Below are positions 1 through 7,912 of a stretch of DNA of 22,266 nt, piece after piece. The position numbers and the translations under genes were made by a program. The stretch comes from an uncultured Clostridia bacterium (GTDB lineage: Bacteria; Bacillota; Clostridia; TANB77; CAG-508). The first letter of the stretch is position 1; every line of letters begins with the position of its first letter. Where the stretch lies: contig CAKPDO010000025.1 in NCBI GenBank assembly GCA_934148985.1, forward strand, positions 1 to 22,266. The letters run 5' to 3'. The notes under the pieces are model-generated. The model had not been told where the DNA came from and ran no database searches. It saw only the letters and a program-made list of their open reading frames with translations.

Positions 1-12
1 AAAAGAAATTCC

Positions 13-1095
13 ATGATAAAAGCGTTTGAACATTATAATTTAGAGGAGGAAGACAAAGAAAGTTACGAAAAAAAATATGACGAAAGTTATGAAGCCTATT
101 TAGAAACACTAGATAAATATGTAATGGATTCAATATATAAAAAAGTAAAAAATAATACAGCAACAGAGTTCGAAAAAAATGCTTTATCAAAATACTATGG
201 AGTAATATCATTAAAAGAAAATGAGTATGTAGAATATAAGTTTAGAAAACAAAAATTTTTGCTTGAACTAGATAATGAACAAGTAAAAAGTTCAGGAAAA
301 GAAAAAGTGCAAGAAAAGTACAACAAATTTTATATTCAAAAAATGGATTGGCTATACAAAGGAATACTAAAAAATTATTCTATAAAACTTGCAGACTCAT
401 CAATAGAATATGACTCAACCAAAGAACTAATATATATAAAAATATTTAATACATTAAAAGAATACATTGAAAATATATTATCTTTGAAAATAGAAGAAGA
501 CAAAAAACAAAAAACAAGAAGATTAGAAGAAATTGAAAAAGACTATGAAAACTACGAGGCATTTGAGGTTGGAAAATTAGACCAAAGAGATAATATAGAA
601 AAAAATATGTTGCTTCTTGGAATAAGCAGAAAACTATTTACACATAGTTTGCCACTTACAGTAGCCGAACAATGCTATATGAAACTTTTAAAAGATGCAA
701 GATGTCTAGTACAAGATACCAAAATTACTGTAAGAAGAGAAAAAGCATTTAATATGCTAATGAGTTTAATAGAGGATTACAATATAAAGCTTTTATCAAC
801 AAAAGTATATTGGGAAAATATGAATCAAAGAGAAGAATTCAAGAAATTTTGGAACAAATATCAACAAATTAGTAAATTAAAAGATAGTGATTTTATTGAA
901 TATGTAAAGCAAAAAGAAGTATTATTTATAAAAGATGATATGAAAAAAATAGACAAGGAAAAATTTGATTATTCTAAACTTATAAAATACTATAAAAGAA
1001 AGCTTGTAGATTATGAGGTTATGAAAGAAATACAAGGATGTATATCAAAAGGAAATTACAAAAAAGTAAAAAATAAGATGGAGGTTGGAGTATAA
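13..1095 (+). CDS. Lys/Glu-rich hypothetical protein, possibly 5'-truncated by the window edge
   Basis: I do not recognise this protein. As read it has 360 residues, very rich in Lys, Glu, Tyr and Asn, with no signal peptide or membrane segment and long stretches likely to be helical or coiled coil. The reading frame stays open to base 1 and the ATG at 13 has no ribosome-binding site in the 12 bases before it. The true start may therefore lie outside the window. Its stop codon (1093-1095) directly abuts the GTG start of ybeY, and the ybeY ribosome-binding site lies inside its last codons, so the two are co-transcribed and probably translationally coupled. Function is unknown; the coupling to ybeY hints at a link to RNA or ribosome biology, but that is only inference. 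Confidence 0.75.
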   Translation: MIKAFEHYNLEEEDKESYEKKYDESYEAYLETLDKYVMDSIYKKVKNNTATEFEKNALSKYYGVISLKENEYVEYKFRKQKFLLELDNEQVKSSGKEKVQEKYNKFYIQKMDWLYKGILKNYSIKLADSSIEYDSTKELIYIKIFNTLKEYIENILSLKIEEDKKQKTRRLEEIEKDYENYEAFEVGKLDQRDNIEKNMLLLGISRKLFTHSLPLTVAEQCYMKLLKDARCLVQDTKITVRREKAFNMLMSLIEDYNIKLLSTKVYWENMNQREEFKKFWNKYQQISKLKDSDFIEYVKQKEVLFIKDDMKKIDKEKFDYSKLIKYYKRKLVDYEVMKEIQGCISKGNYKKVKNKMEVGV

Positions 1096-1566
1096 GTGTA
1101 TAAGATAGAATTTCTGGATATTGATGAAAATACAGAATATGAAAAAACTATTAGTAAAGTTTTAGAAGAATGCTTTAAAGTAGAAAATTTACCAAATGAC
1201 AAATTATTAGTAAGCATAACACTTACAAATCCAGAAAACATAAGAAAATTGAATAGCGAATATCGAAACATAGATAAAGAAACAGATGTATTATCATTCC
1301 CAATGTTTGAAAAATATGAAATTGATGATATGGTAAGTAAAAATATTTGGGAATATAATGATATTTTAGGTGATATGGTAATTTCAATTGAACAAGTAAA
1401 AAAACAAGCTATAGAATATGGGCACAGTTTTGAAAGAGAACTAAGCTACATGGTAGTACATAGTTTTTATCATTTGATGGGATATGACCATATTAAGGAA
1501 GAAGATAAGGTCATTATGAGACCTAAAGAGGAATTTGTTTTAGAAAGGCTTGGAATAACAAGATAA
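1096..1566 (+). CDS. ybeY: Endoribonuclease YbeY (rRNA maturation factor)
   Basis: YbeY is a zinc-dependent single-strand endoribonuclease in the cytoplasm that takes part in 16S rRNA 3' end maturation and ribosome quality control. The 156-residue product has the usual family length. The signature HSFYHLMGYDH is present, with zinc-ligand histidines at about residues 122, 126 and 132. The upstream conserved block TDVLSFP lies near residue 63. The start is GTG at 1096, with a GGAGG-type site at 1080-1090 inside the end of the preceding gene. A strong intrinsic terminator follows immediately. In many Firmicutes ybeY sits with phoH and dgkA or era; here the upstream partner is instead an unknown protein. 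Confidence 0.95.
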   Translation: MYKIEFLDIDENTEYEKTISKVLEECFKVENLPNDKLLVSITLTNPENIRKLNSEYRNIDKETDVLSFPMFEKYEIDDMVSKNIWEYNDILGDMVISIEQVKKQAIEYGHSFERELSYMVVHSFYHLMGYDHIKEEDKVIMRPKEEFVLERLGITR

Positions 1567-1569
1567 GAG

Positions 1570-1602
1570 AACCCCATAGATTTTAACTCTATGGGGTTTT
1601 AT
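1570..1602 (+). terminator. Intrinsic terminator after ybeY
   Basis: A 10-bp perfect stem (1571-1580 with 1588-1597) has a 7-nt loop and is followed by a short T run. It closes the ybeY transcription unit, and the promoter of the next gene starts only 8 bases later. Confidence 0.9.
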
Positions 1603-1609
1603 ATAAGTG

Positions 1610-1638
1610 TTGACTAACTCACATAATTATGCTAAAAT
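1610..1638 (+). promoter_or_regulatory. Promoter of the AAA_14 ATPase gene
   Basis: TTGACT at 1610-1615 and TAAAAT at 1633-1638 are 17 bases apart, with TGC directly before the -10 (extended -10). The promoter lies inside an upstream in-frame extension of the next gene, which supports the downstream ATG as the real start. Confidence 0.8.
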
Positions 1639-1660
1639 AAATGTAAGGAGGACACACAAA

Positions 1661-2968
1661 ATGAAACGAAAAATGTCGAAAAGTTTATTGGAGTGGAAAA
1701 AAAGTAATGATAATATGCCATTAATAATATATGGCGCGCGACAGGTTGGAAAGACATATCTAGTGTTATCATTTGGAAAAGAAAATTACAAAAATGTAGC
1801 ATATATAAATTTTGAGGATAATAACGAAATTGCGAAAATTTTTGAACAAGACCTAGATGTTAAACGAATTATAGAACAGTTAAGTGTAAAATTAGGAATG
1901 AGTATATTTGAAGAGGATACATTGATTTTCTTTGATGAAATACAATCGTGTGAAAGAGCATTGACGTCTTTAAAATATTTTGCAGAAAGTACATACAAAT
2001 ACCATATTATAGCAGCTGGTTCTTTATTAGGAATTGCAATAAATAGGCAAAAATATTCTTTTCCTGTTGGAAAAGTAAAAATGTTTACCTTATATCCATT
2101 AGACTTCGAGGAATTTTTATGGGCAATGAACCAAGAAAAATTAGCAAGCATGATAAGAGAGGCATTTCTAGAGGATAAAGAATTTTCACTTCATTCTATT
2201 GCAAGTGAATATTATAGAAAATATTTAGCAATAGGAGGGATGCCGAGGGCAGTATCAGAATATATAGAAAAAAAAGATATGGATTTTGTAAATGCAATTT
2301 TAAAAGATATAAATAATTCATATATTGCTGATATGGCTAAATATGCTACGACCAATGAAACAACAAAGATAATGGCGGTATATAATATAATTTCAGCGCA
2401 ACTTGCAAAGGAAAATAAAAAATTCCAATATAAATTGATAAAATCAGGGGCAAGAGCATACGAATATGAAAATGCAATTAATTGGTTGAATGCATCTGGA
2501 ATAATAAATCAGTGTACAAAAGTAAAGGAGGGAAAATTACCTCTTACAGCGTTTATCGAACCTGAAAGTTTTAAAATATATATGGCAGATGTTGGGTTAT
2601 TATGTAATAAATTTGGAATACCAGCAAATATTGTAATAGTTGAGAATGATAATATGAATGATTTTAAAGGAGCCTTAGCAGAAAATTATGTATGTAATAG
2701 TTTAATCATGGGAGGAATAAAGCCATATTATTGGGAATCAAATGGGACAGCTGAGGTTGATTTTGTTGTACAAGACAAACAAGGAAATATAATACCTATA
2801 GAAGTAAAATCAGGAAGTCACACAAGAGCAAAAAGTTTAAATGTATTTAGAAATTTATACAAAGTACCTTACTCGGTAAGAATATCAACCAAAAATTTTG
2901 GATATGAAAATAATATAAAATGCATTCCATTATATAGTGCATTTTGCCTAGATAACTTGCAAAAATAA
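1661..2968 (+). CDS. AAA_14/DUF4143 family ATP-binding protein
   Basis: The product has 435 residues from the ATG at 1661, which has an AAGGAGG site at 1645-1651. A longer frame from GTG 1607 would run through the promoter and is rejected. The N-terminal AAA_14 ATPase carries Walker A GARQVGKT at residues 25-32 and Walker B LIFFDE at about 88-93. The C-terminal DUF4143 part ends with EVDFVV...PIEVKSG near residues 365-385, a PD-(D/E)XK nuclease-like core. This family is widespread, often as single mobile genes, and its biological role is poorly defined. The gene stands alone between its own promoter and a terminator. Its CGA/CGC arginine codons differ somewhat from the AGA-rich neighbours, consistent with transfer. 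Confidence 0.93.
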   Translation: MKRKMSKSLLEWKKSNDNMPLIIYGARQVGKTYLVLSFGKENYKNVAYINFEDNNEIAKIFEQDLDVKRIIEQLSVKLGMSIFEEDTLIFFDEIQSCERALTSLKYFAESTYKYHIIAAGSLLGIAINRQKYSFPVGKVKMFTLYPLDFEEFLWAMNQEKLASMIREAFLEDKEFSLHSIASEYYRKYLAIGGMPRAVSEYIEKKDMDFVNAILKDINNSYIADMAKYATTNETTKIMAVYNIISAQLAKENKKFQYKLIKSGARAYEYENAINWLNASGIINQCTKVKEGKLPLTAFIEPESFKIYMADVGLLCNKFGIPANIVIVENDNMNDFKGALAENYVCNSLIMGGIKPYYWESNGTAEVDFVVQDKQGNIIPIEVKSGSHTRAKSLNVFRNLYKVPYSVRISTKNFGYENNIKCIPLYSAFCLDNLQK

Positions 2969-2998
2969 AAGTATGGGACCAAAATCCTATACTTTTAT
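2967..2998. terminator. Bidirectional intrinsic terminator between convergent genes
   Basis: A 12-bp stem with one G:T pair (2967-2978 with 2985-2996) and a 6-nt loop has A-rich and T-rich flanks. It can terminate both the plus-strand ATPase gene and the convergent minus-strand gene, whose stop codon at 2995-2997 overlaps it. Confidence 0.85.
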
Positions 2999-4065
2999 TT
3001 TTCATCTAAATGTTTAAAACCTAACCAATAAGCGATTTTATTAAAAAATCTAAAGAAAAAATTATATCTGATACTTAGGGCAGTTTCAATACCACCATTT
3101 TCCAAAACATTAGATTTATGTTCTAATTTGTTCATCATTTCAATAAAATAATTTTCATAAAATTTATATCCTGAAACTTTACCAACATATTGGTCAAATT
3201 TTGTTAAACGTTTTCTGAAATTATCAAGACTTTCCAAATTAGTAATATTTTTATAATCTTTATCAAAAAAGTCTTTTACAATAGAATTTTGACAATTAAT
3301 AAAAGAATTTTTTATTTTTTGTCTATATTTTAAAATTTCATTTTGAAACTTATTATTTTTATTACTTTCTAAGCTTTTATTAGTTAAGACAATTATATGT
3401 TCTTCAAAATTTAATATATCATCAAAAGTTTTTTGAATTATATTAAATGTTCTTTTAGAAGAACGAGCAATTATTGCATCTTTGAAATCATCTGTCGAAA
3501 AAAATGTGCTTTTAAATAATAAATCTTCACCAACAATAAAAATTAATTCATTAAGCAAGGCACATTCAACAGGATAATAAGATGGACTAGGCGTAAAAAT
3601 ATTTATATCGTAATATTTTTCAAAGTCTGGCTCAATACCTATTATCTTTGCTGAAATATATTGAACAGCGGCTTCATTTAATCCAGTTCCAATAGGTTTA
3701 GAATTATGGTAAGTAGAAAGCCCCATTCTACTTATATTATCATTTTCATCTTTAACTTCTTGTAAAAAATGTAAACACTCATGTATTGCAAACTCTTCTA
3801 AATCCTCATTTGCAATGTGAGAATTAAAATATATAGAAGAATTCTTATAGCAATAATTTGCTTCAGCCATGCCATCTGGCATATTAGCTTTATACATATT
3901 TAAACTAAAAAGCTTAGAAAAAATTTCATCAACATTTAAATTAAAATTAGGAAATGTATTGACAATTTTTTTAGATATATTCTGGGTTATGTTTAGAATG
4001 ATATCTGTATCTATTTTTTCGGTAACAATAATTCCATCTTTTACTAAATCTTTTTCTATGTTCAT
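2995..4065 (-). CDS. Putative zinc metallopeptidase (HExxH), unknown family
   Basis: This is a 356-residue cytoplasmic-looking protein without a signal peptide. It carries the motif IHECLHFLQ with HExxH at residues 95-99. A conserved-looking GLNEAAVQY follows at about 128-136, whose Glu 131 is a good candidate third zinc ligand, giving a gluzincin-like layout. The rest is Lys/Asn/Phe-rich and helical, and the C-terminus (RFFNKIAYWLGF) is amphipathic. The ATG at 4063-4065 has an AAAGGA site. Only 25 bases separate it from the upstream asd gene and I see no terminator or promoter between them, so it is read from the asd promoter. The peptidase call rests on motif alone; substrate and family are unknown. 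Confidence 0.8.
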   Translation of the reverse strand: MNIEKDLVKDGIIVTEKIDTDIILNITQNISKKIVNTFPNFNLNVDEIFSKLFSLNMYKANMPDGMAEANYCYKNSSIYFNSHIANEDLEEFAIHECLHFLQEVKDENDNISRMGLSTYHNSKPIGTGLNEAAVQYISAKIIGIEPDFEKYYDINIFTPSPSYYPVECALLNELIFIVGEDLLFKSTFFSTDDFKDAIIARSSKRTFNIIQKTFDDILNFEEHIIVLTNKSLESNKNNKFQNEILKYRQKIKNSFINCQNSIVKDFFDKDYKNITNLESLDNFRKRLTKFDQYVGKVSGYKFYENYFIEMMNKLEHKSNVLENGGIETALSIRYNFFFRFFNKIAYWLGFKHLDEK

Positions 4066-4090
4066 AGAGAATGTCCTTTCATTTGTAATA

Positions 4091-5089
4091 TTATTTATTA
4101 AACTCTAAAATTTTTTCCATTATTTGAATGGCATTTGATGCAGCACCTTTTCGAATATTATCAGCTACGCACCATAAATTTAAAGAATTATCTTGACTAA
4201 AATCACGTCTAATTCTTCCAACATAGACATCATCTGTACCATTGGCTACACTTGCAAGAGGATAAATATCTTGACTTGGGTCATCATAAAGAATAACTCC
4301 AGGTGCGTTTTTTAGAATGTTTTTTACTTCATTTAAATCAAAATCATTTTCAAATTCTATATTGATAGATTCACCATGACAATTTTCTACAGGAACTCTA
4401 ACAGTTGTAGCTGTTATTTTTATATTAGGTTTTCCTAAAATTTTTCGTGTTTCATTAATCATTTTATGCTCTTCTTTTGTATAACCATCTTCCATAAATA
4501 CATCTATATGTGGTAAGCAATTATTGTATATTGGATGAGGAAATTTTTTTAAGTTTTCAGATGTAGATTTATTTAGTAAATCTTCCAAACCTTTTTTTCC
4601 GGCGCCAGAAACTGCTTGATATGTTGAATATACTATTCTTTTAATTGTATATTTATCATCAAGAGGTTTTAAAGCAACAACAGCTTGAATTGTTGAGCAA
4701 TTTGGGTTAGCAATAATTCCATTATTTAGCTTTATATCATCTGGGTTTACTTCAGGTACGACAAGAGGAACATTATCATCCATTCTAAATGCACTACTGT
4801 TATCAATTACTATACATCCTTTACTTGCAGCTATTGGTGAGAATTTTTTAGAAGTGTCACCTCCAGCTGAGAAAATGGCGAAATCAAATCCTTCGTCAAA
4901 TGAAGTTTCAGTTAATTCATTTGCTATGTATTCTTTTCCTAAAAAGTTTATCTTAGTACCAGCCGATTTTTTTGAACAAAATAGTTTATATTCAAAATTT
5001 GGCAAGTTTTTTTCTTCTAATATTTTTAAAGCTGTTCTTCCAACTAAGCCTGTTGCGCCAACTATGGCTAATTTGTAAGTTTTATTCAT
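4091..5089 (-). CDS. asd: Aspartate-semialdehyde dehydrogenase
   Basis: Asd reduces aspartyl-4-phosphate to aspartate semialdehyde with NADPH, the branch point to lysine/diaminopimelate, threonine and methionine. The 332-residue product has the NADP-binding GATGLVG at residues 11-17. The active-site cysteine is in NPNCST (Cys 131), and the catalytic-region His 238 lies in ENCHGES. I chose the ATG at 5089 because it has an AAAGGAG site about 10 bases upstream and gives the normal N-terminus MNKTYKLAIVGATG. An open frame 24 codons further up would overlap the promoter. It heads a two-gene minus-strand unit with the putative metallopeptidase; the usual partner dapA is absent here. Confidence 0.96.
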   Translation of the reverse strand: MNKTYKLAIVGATGLVGRTALKILEEKNLPNFEYKLFCSKKSAGTKINFLGKEYIANELTETSFDEGFDFAIFSAGGDTSKKFSPIAASKGCIVIDNSSAFRMDDNVPLVVPEVNPDDIKLNNGIIANPNCSTIQAVVALKPLDDKYTIKRIVYSTYQAVSGAGKKGLEDLLNKSTSENLKKFPHPIYNNCLPHIDVFMEDGYTKEEHKMINETRKILGKPNIKITATTVRVPVENCHGESINIEFENDFDLNEVKNILKNAPGVILYDDPSQDIYPLASVANGTDDVYVGRIRRDFSQDNSLNLWCVADNIRKGAASNAIQIMEKILEFNK

Positions 5090-5131
5090 AATTTTTGTAC
5101 TCCTTTCAAAGTAAAGAGATTTTTCTTTGAT

Positions 5132-5161
5132 ATTATATGTTAAATTATATGGTTTTGTCAA
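5132..5161 (-). promoter_or_regulatory. asd promoter
   Basis: On the minus strand, TTGACA (5156-5161) and TATAAT (5132-5137) are consensus boxes 18 bases apart. The promoter is divergent from that of the next plus-strand gene, with about 36 bases between the two -35 boxes. Confidence 0.85.
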
Positions 5162-5197
5162 TGGTATAAAATTTTATAATGAATAGCTAAAAAAGAG

Positions 5198-5225
5198 TTG
5201 AACAAAAATAAAAAAATGATATAAT
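5198..5225 (+). promoter_or_regulatory. Promoter of the TP0381/YwaF-like membrane protein gene
   Basis: TTGAAC at 5198-5203 and TATAAT at 5220-5225 are 16 bases apart, with TGA before the -10 (extended -10). Confidence 0.8.
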
Positions 5226-5248
5226 ATCTAAAATAGAAGGAGTAAAAA

Positions 5249-5998
5249 ATGTTTTTCGCAAAACCAAACCAATATGAACCAGCTGGAATATTTACCACAC
5301 AGCATGTTATATTAATAATATTAACAATAACAGGAATATATGTAGCACTAAAAAGAACTGTAAATAAAAGTAAAGAGGATATAAAGAAAATAATAAAAAC
5401 ATTAACAATAATTGTATGGATACTAGAATTTATAAAAATAGGATTTAAATTCTATATTGGAAAAATGAATGATGTAAACGAATATTTACCATTATACTAT
5501 TGTAGTCTACTATTATATGCTGGATTAATGTCATCATTTGGAAAAGGAAAAATAAAAAGAATGGGGGATGTATTTTTAGCAACTGGCGGGATTATAGGAG
5601 GAATTGTTTTTATAATAATGCCTACAACATCTCTTCCAACATATCCAATGTTACATTATCTAAGTTTACACAGCTTTCTATACCATGGAATAATGGTATA
5701 TATAGGCTTACTTATGAATGCTACGCATTACATAGAATTAGAATTAAAAGATATTATATATTTTTCTGAACTTATAGGTGGAATATGTATGTTTTCCCTT
5801 GTTATAAATAGAATTTTTGATAGTAACCTAATGTTTATATCAAAGGATTTTCCAGGGACACCTCTTACAATATTATATCATTTAACAGGAAAATTATTTA
5901 CGCCAATAATGATAGTAATTCAAATGACTTTGCCGTTTTTGGTGGTTTATTCTGTGCAAAAGGAAAAGAAGATAAAACAAAAGCAATCTGTGCCATAA
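5249..5998 (+). CDS. TP0381/YwaF family integral membrane protein (TIGR02206-like)
   Basis: The product is a 249-residue polytopic membrane protein with about six or seven hydrophobic segments and a Lys-rich C-terminal tail. The block LPLYYCSLLLY (about 79-89) and the later YHGIMVYIGLLMN (about 145-157) match my memory of conserved parts of the TP0381/YwaF family, whose function is unknown. An AAGGAG site precedes the ATG at a normal distance. It is a single-gene unit with its own promoter, and its last codons form the left arm of the terminator. Confidence 0.8.
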   Translation: MFFAKPNQYEPAGIFTTQHVILIILTITGIYVALKRTVNKSKEDIKKIIKTLTIIVWILEFIKIGFKFYIGKMNDVNEYLPLYYCSLLLYAGLMSSFGKGKIKRMGDVFLATGGIIGGIVFIIMPTTSLPTYPMLHYLSLHSFLYHGIMVYIGLLMNATHYIELELKDIIYFSELIGGICMFSLVINRIFDSNLMFISKDFPGTPLTILYHLTGKLFTPIMIVIQMTLPFLVVYSVQKEKKIKQKQSVP

Positions 5999-6026
5999 AA
6001 GATAAGCACAGATTGCTTTTGTTTTT
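5978..6026. terminator. Strong terminator, possibly bidirectional
   Basis: A 16-bp perfect stem (5978-5993 with 6006-6021) has a 12-nt loop and is followed by TTTTT. The left arm is coding sequence. The convergent minus-strand gene ends at 6025, so the hairpin may serve both directions. Confidence 0.92.
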
Positions 6027-6750
6027 AACGAATACTGATATCTCCACTCATTGTGGAAACATCAAGAACAGCATTGTAACGGCCAGTTGCTTTATTGCGA
6101 TTTTTAACTTTTCCGCTCATTGTGCTTGTTGAAGCTTCGATATGGCGGATGTTATTAAATTCTGCCGATACATCACCACTCATAGTTGAGATTTTAGCAG
6201 TAATGTTTTGAGATGCATCAACTAAAAGGTCGACATCACCACTCATTGTGGAAATGAGGCAACTACTAAAACATGAACGTGTTTCTAAATCTCCCGATGT
6301 AGTGTTCACCATAAGGTAGTCTACAGAGATTCCCTCATTTAGGGTAATATCTGCTGATGTGCCTTTTACACAGAGAACATCAAAGGTCTTTTTGGGAATG
6401 CTAACATCTAGGCTCAAATTACCACCGAAGCAGTTCCCAGTTGATTTTACTTCGATTTTAAGCTCATGATTTACCATTGTAACATCAAAAGTTAGCTTCC
6501 CGTCCAAAACTGCTTCCCCATGTAAATGGGCTTCAATTTTGGAAGAGCTGGAAACAGAAGAAACATCAACATCGCAAAATGTTGAGATAATAGTTATCTT
6601 TTTAACATTTTTAGATGCTTCTGATTTTGTTTCATCAAACTTCTGGGATTTTGTTGTGCCCCCATTAACTATCCGGCCATTGTTGATGACCAAACCTTTT
6701 CCAAAGACACATCCATTAAATACATTGCTGTTGTTGTTGATAATATTCAT
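6025..6750 (-). CDS. DUF4097-like repeat protein with STMSGD repeats
   Basis: The product has 241 residues from the ATG at 6750, which has a GGAGGG site 5 bases upstream; an earlier ATG would include that site. There is no signal peptide and no membrane segment. The N-terminus is Asn/Gly-rich (NNNSNVFNGCVFGKG). The C-terminal half has five short repeats about 21 residues apart: TTSGDL (150), STMSGDV (167), STMSGDV (188), STMSGKV (209) and STMSGDI (232). This suits a stacked beta-solenoid of the DUF4097 or GIN-domain type. Such proteins are usually exported or fused to membrane parts; this one has neither, so its place in the cell is unclear. Codons are less AT-rich than in the flanking genes. 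Confidence 0.8.
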   Translation of the reverse strand: MNIINNNSNVFNGCVFGKGLVINNGRIVNGGTTKSQKFDETKSEASKNVKKITIISTFCDVDVSSVSSSSKIEAHLHGEAVLDGKLTFDVTMVNHELKIEVKSTGNCFGGNLSLDVSIPKKTFDVLCVKGTSADITLNEGISVDYLMVNTTSGDLETRSCFSSCLISTMSGDVDLLVDASQNITAKISTMSGDVSAEFNNIRHIEASTSTMSGKVKNRNKATGRYNAVLDVSTMSGDISIR

Positions 6751-6827
6751 TTTTCCCTCCTGCATTGTCTAAGTTGTTTTTTGTAATATAGGAATGTAAC
6801 GCAAAGGTTATTACCTAATACAAATTT

Positions 6828-6856
6828 ATTATACAACAAATTGACATAATTTTCAA
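6828..6856 (-). promoter_or_regulatory. Promoter of the DUF4097-like gene
   Basis: On the minus strand, TTGAAA (6851-6856) and TATAAT (6828-6833) are 17 bases apart. The -35 lies between the arms of an 8-bp inverted repeat (6841-6848 and 6873-6880). Confidence 0.75.
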
Positions 6857-6880
6857 GTTTTTTGGATAAAGATATGTCAA
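6841..6880. repeat. 8-bp inverted repeat TTGACATA/TATGTCAA
   Basis: Perfect arms at 6841-6848 and 6873-6880 enclose 24 bases that include the -35 box of the minus-strand gene. It is a possible operator for the divergent region. Confidence 0.6.
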
Positions 6881-6933
6881 TAGTTATTTGTATGAAAAGA
6901 AGAAACATCTTGTGAGGAAAAGAAAATATTTTT

Positions 6934-6991
6934 TTTTATGTAAAATTACAAATCTAAAAATTGGAAATATAACTTGTTATTTTACATAAAA
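6934..6991. repeat. 13-bp perfect inverted repeat in the divergent promoter region
   Basis: TTTTATGTAAAAT (6934-6946) and its exact reverse complement (6979-6991) are separated by 32 bases. The right arm contains the TTTACA that serves as -35 for the DUF1385-like gene. The site is AT-rich but 13 exact bases is more than expected by chance so close to a promoter. Confidence 0.65.
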
Positions 6992-7010
6992 TATGGTATG
7001 CTAATATAAG
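6981..7010 (+). promoter_or_regulatory. Probable promoter of the DUF1385-like gene
   Basis: TTTACA at 6981-6986 is 18 bases from TATAAG at 7005-7010. An alternative -10, TAATAT at 7002-7007 preceded by TGC, would give a 15-base spacer. Which is used is not decidable by eye. Confidence 0.55.
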
Positions 7011-7071
7011 CTTTTATATATTCATAAGTCTACACCATGTATGGGTAGCAGAATTGAAAGGAGATATCACC

Positions 7072-7743
7072 ATGTCAAAGTTAAAGTTAGCAGGAGGTGC
7101 ATCAAGCCCAAATTCAGTTTCGTTCTTTTTGAAAAAAGCTAATAAAGGAGTTGAAGCAATTTGGCAAGAAGACGGAACAATTATAACAAAAGAAGTAGAT
7201 TCGAATGAACAGTGGGAACCATTGATGAAGTTACAAAAAGTAATTTTTATGTGTGCCCTGTTTAAAGAATTTGTGGTTCTTTTGAATTTCCCAAGGCGGC
7301 TTTATCATATACCTACATTTATTTTTGGGGGATTGTTCCTAATTGCGGTAATGGTTATGTTAGCTAATCGTGAAATGCGCATGTATCATGGAGCAGAGCA
7401 CAAAGTAGCTCATTGGTATTCAAAAAAGAATATAGGAAAGGATATTGAAAGCATTAAAAGATGTTCACGTATACATAGCTATTGTGGTACTAACTTATTT
7501 GCTACAATTGTAACTTTTCAGGTAGCTTCGTCAATATCTTTGAGCTTTTTTAGCTTTCATATTCCCGAAATTATAACAGCAATATTACCATTTTATTTGT
7601 ACAAAATATTTCCTTTTAATCTGCTGGGAATGATCGCACAAATATTTACAACTGCAACTCCGACTGATAAACATATAACTGTAGCAGTACGGGCGTTGAC
7701 AACATTAATAAAAAATCAAATGGAAAATGAAATGAAAAAGTAA
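7072..7743 (+). CDS. Diverged DUF1385 (YqhQ-like) membrane protein
   Basis: The product has 223 residues from the ATG at 7072, with an AAAGGAG site 8 bases upstream; a TTG at 7054 is in frame but would include that site. The core YHGAEHKVAHWY and RIHSYCGTNLF match the DUF1385 signature, a His-rich region followed by a Cys-Gly-Thr motif. Hydrophobic segments lie at about residues 60-110 and 140-190. The N-terminus begins LAGGASSPNSVSF where YqhQ proteins have a GGQAVxEGVMMR motif, so that motif is lost. It is also shorter than the roughly 300-residue family members. The biochemical role of DUF1385 is unknown. Confidence 0.75.
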   Translation: MSKLKLAGGASSPNSVSFFLKKANKGVEAIWQEDGTIITKEVDSNEQWEPLMKLQKVIFMCALFKEFVVLLNFPRRLYHIPTFIFGGLFLIAVMVMLANREMRMYHGAEHKVAHWYSKKNIGKDIESIKRCSRIHSYCGTNLFATIVTFQVASSISLSFFSFHIPEIITAILPFYLYKIFPFNLLGMIAQIFTTATPTDKHITVAVRALTTLIKNQMENEMKK

Positions 7744-7756
7744 ATAGGTGATTTCC

Positions 7757-7791
7757 TTATAACCTGCTGACGTCTTTTGTCAGCAGGTTAT
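7757..7791 (+). other. 13-bp inverted repeat after the DUF1385-like gene (hairpin, uncertain terminator)
   Basis: A perfect 13-bp stem (7759-7771 with 7779-7791) has a 7-nt loop. The right arm is followed by AATTATAT rather than a clear T run, so it is a weak terminator or an RNA 3' stabiliser. Confidence 0.55.
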
Positions 7792-7857
7792 AATTATATA
7801 AGGCTCTTTTCAAGCAGAGCATATATTAATTTTAAAAGATAATCAATAAAAATTATG

Positions 7858-7889
7858 ACAAAAAAGAAAATGAAGAAAGTATATCTTCA
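7858..7889 (-). terminator. Terminator of tRNA-Leu
   Basis: On the minus strand a 6-bp stem (TGAAGA/TCTTCA, 7884-7889 with 7871-7876) is followed by a T-rich run with few interruptions, just downstream of the tRNA. Confidence 0.7.
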
Positions 7890-7912
7890 TCTTCTTAAAA
7901 ATAATTGAATTT

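Noticed and set aside
1607..1660. GTG start giving the AAA_14 protein 18 extra residues
   Set aside because: The extension runs through a near-consensus promoter and the ribosome-binding site of the ATG at 1661.
7757..7791. Inverted repeat after the DUF1385-like gene as a standard terminator
   Set aside because: The stem is perfect but no T run follows, so it is listed only as a hairpin.
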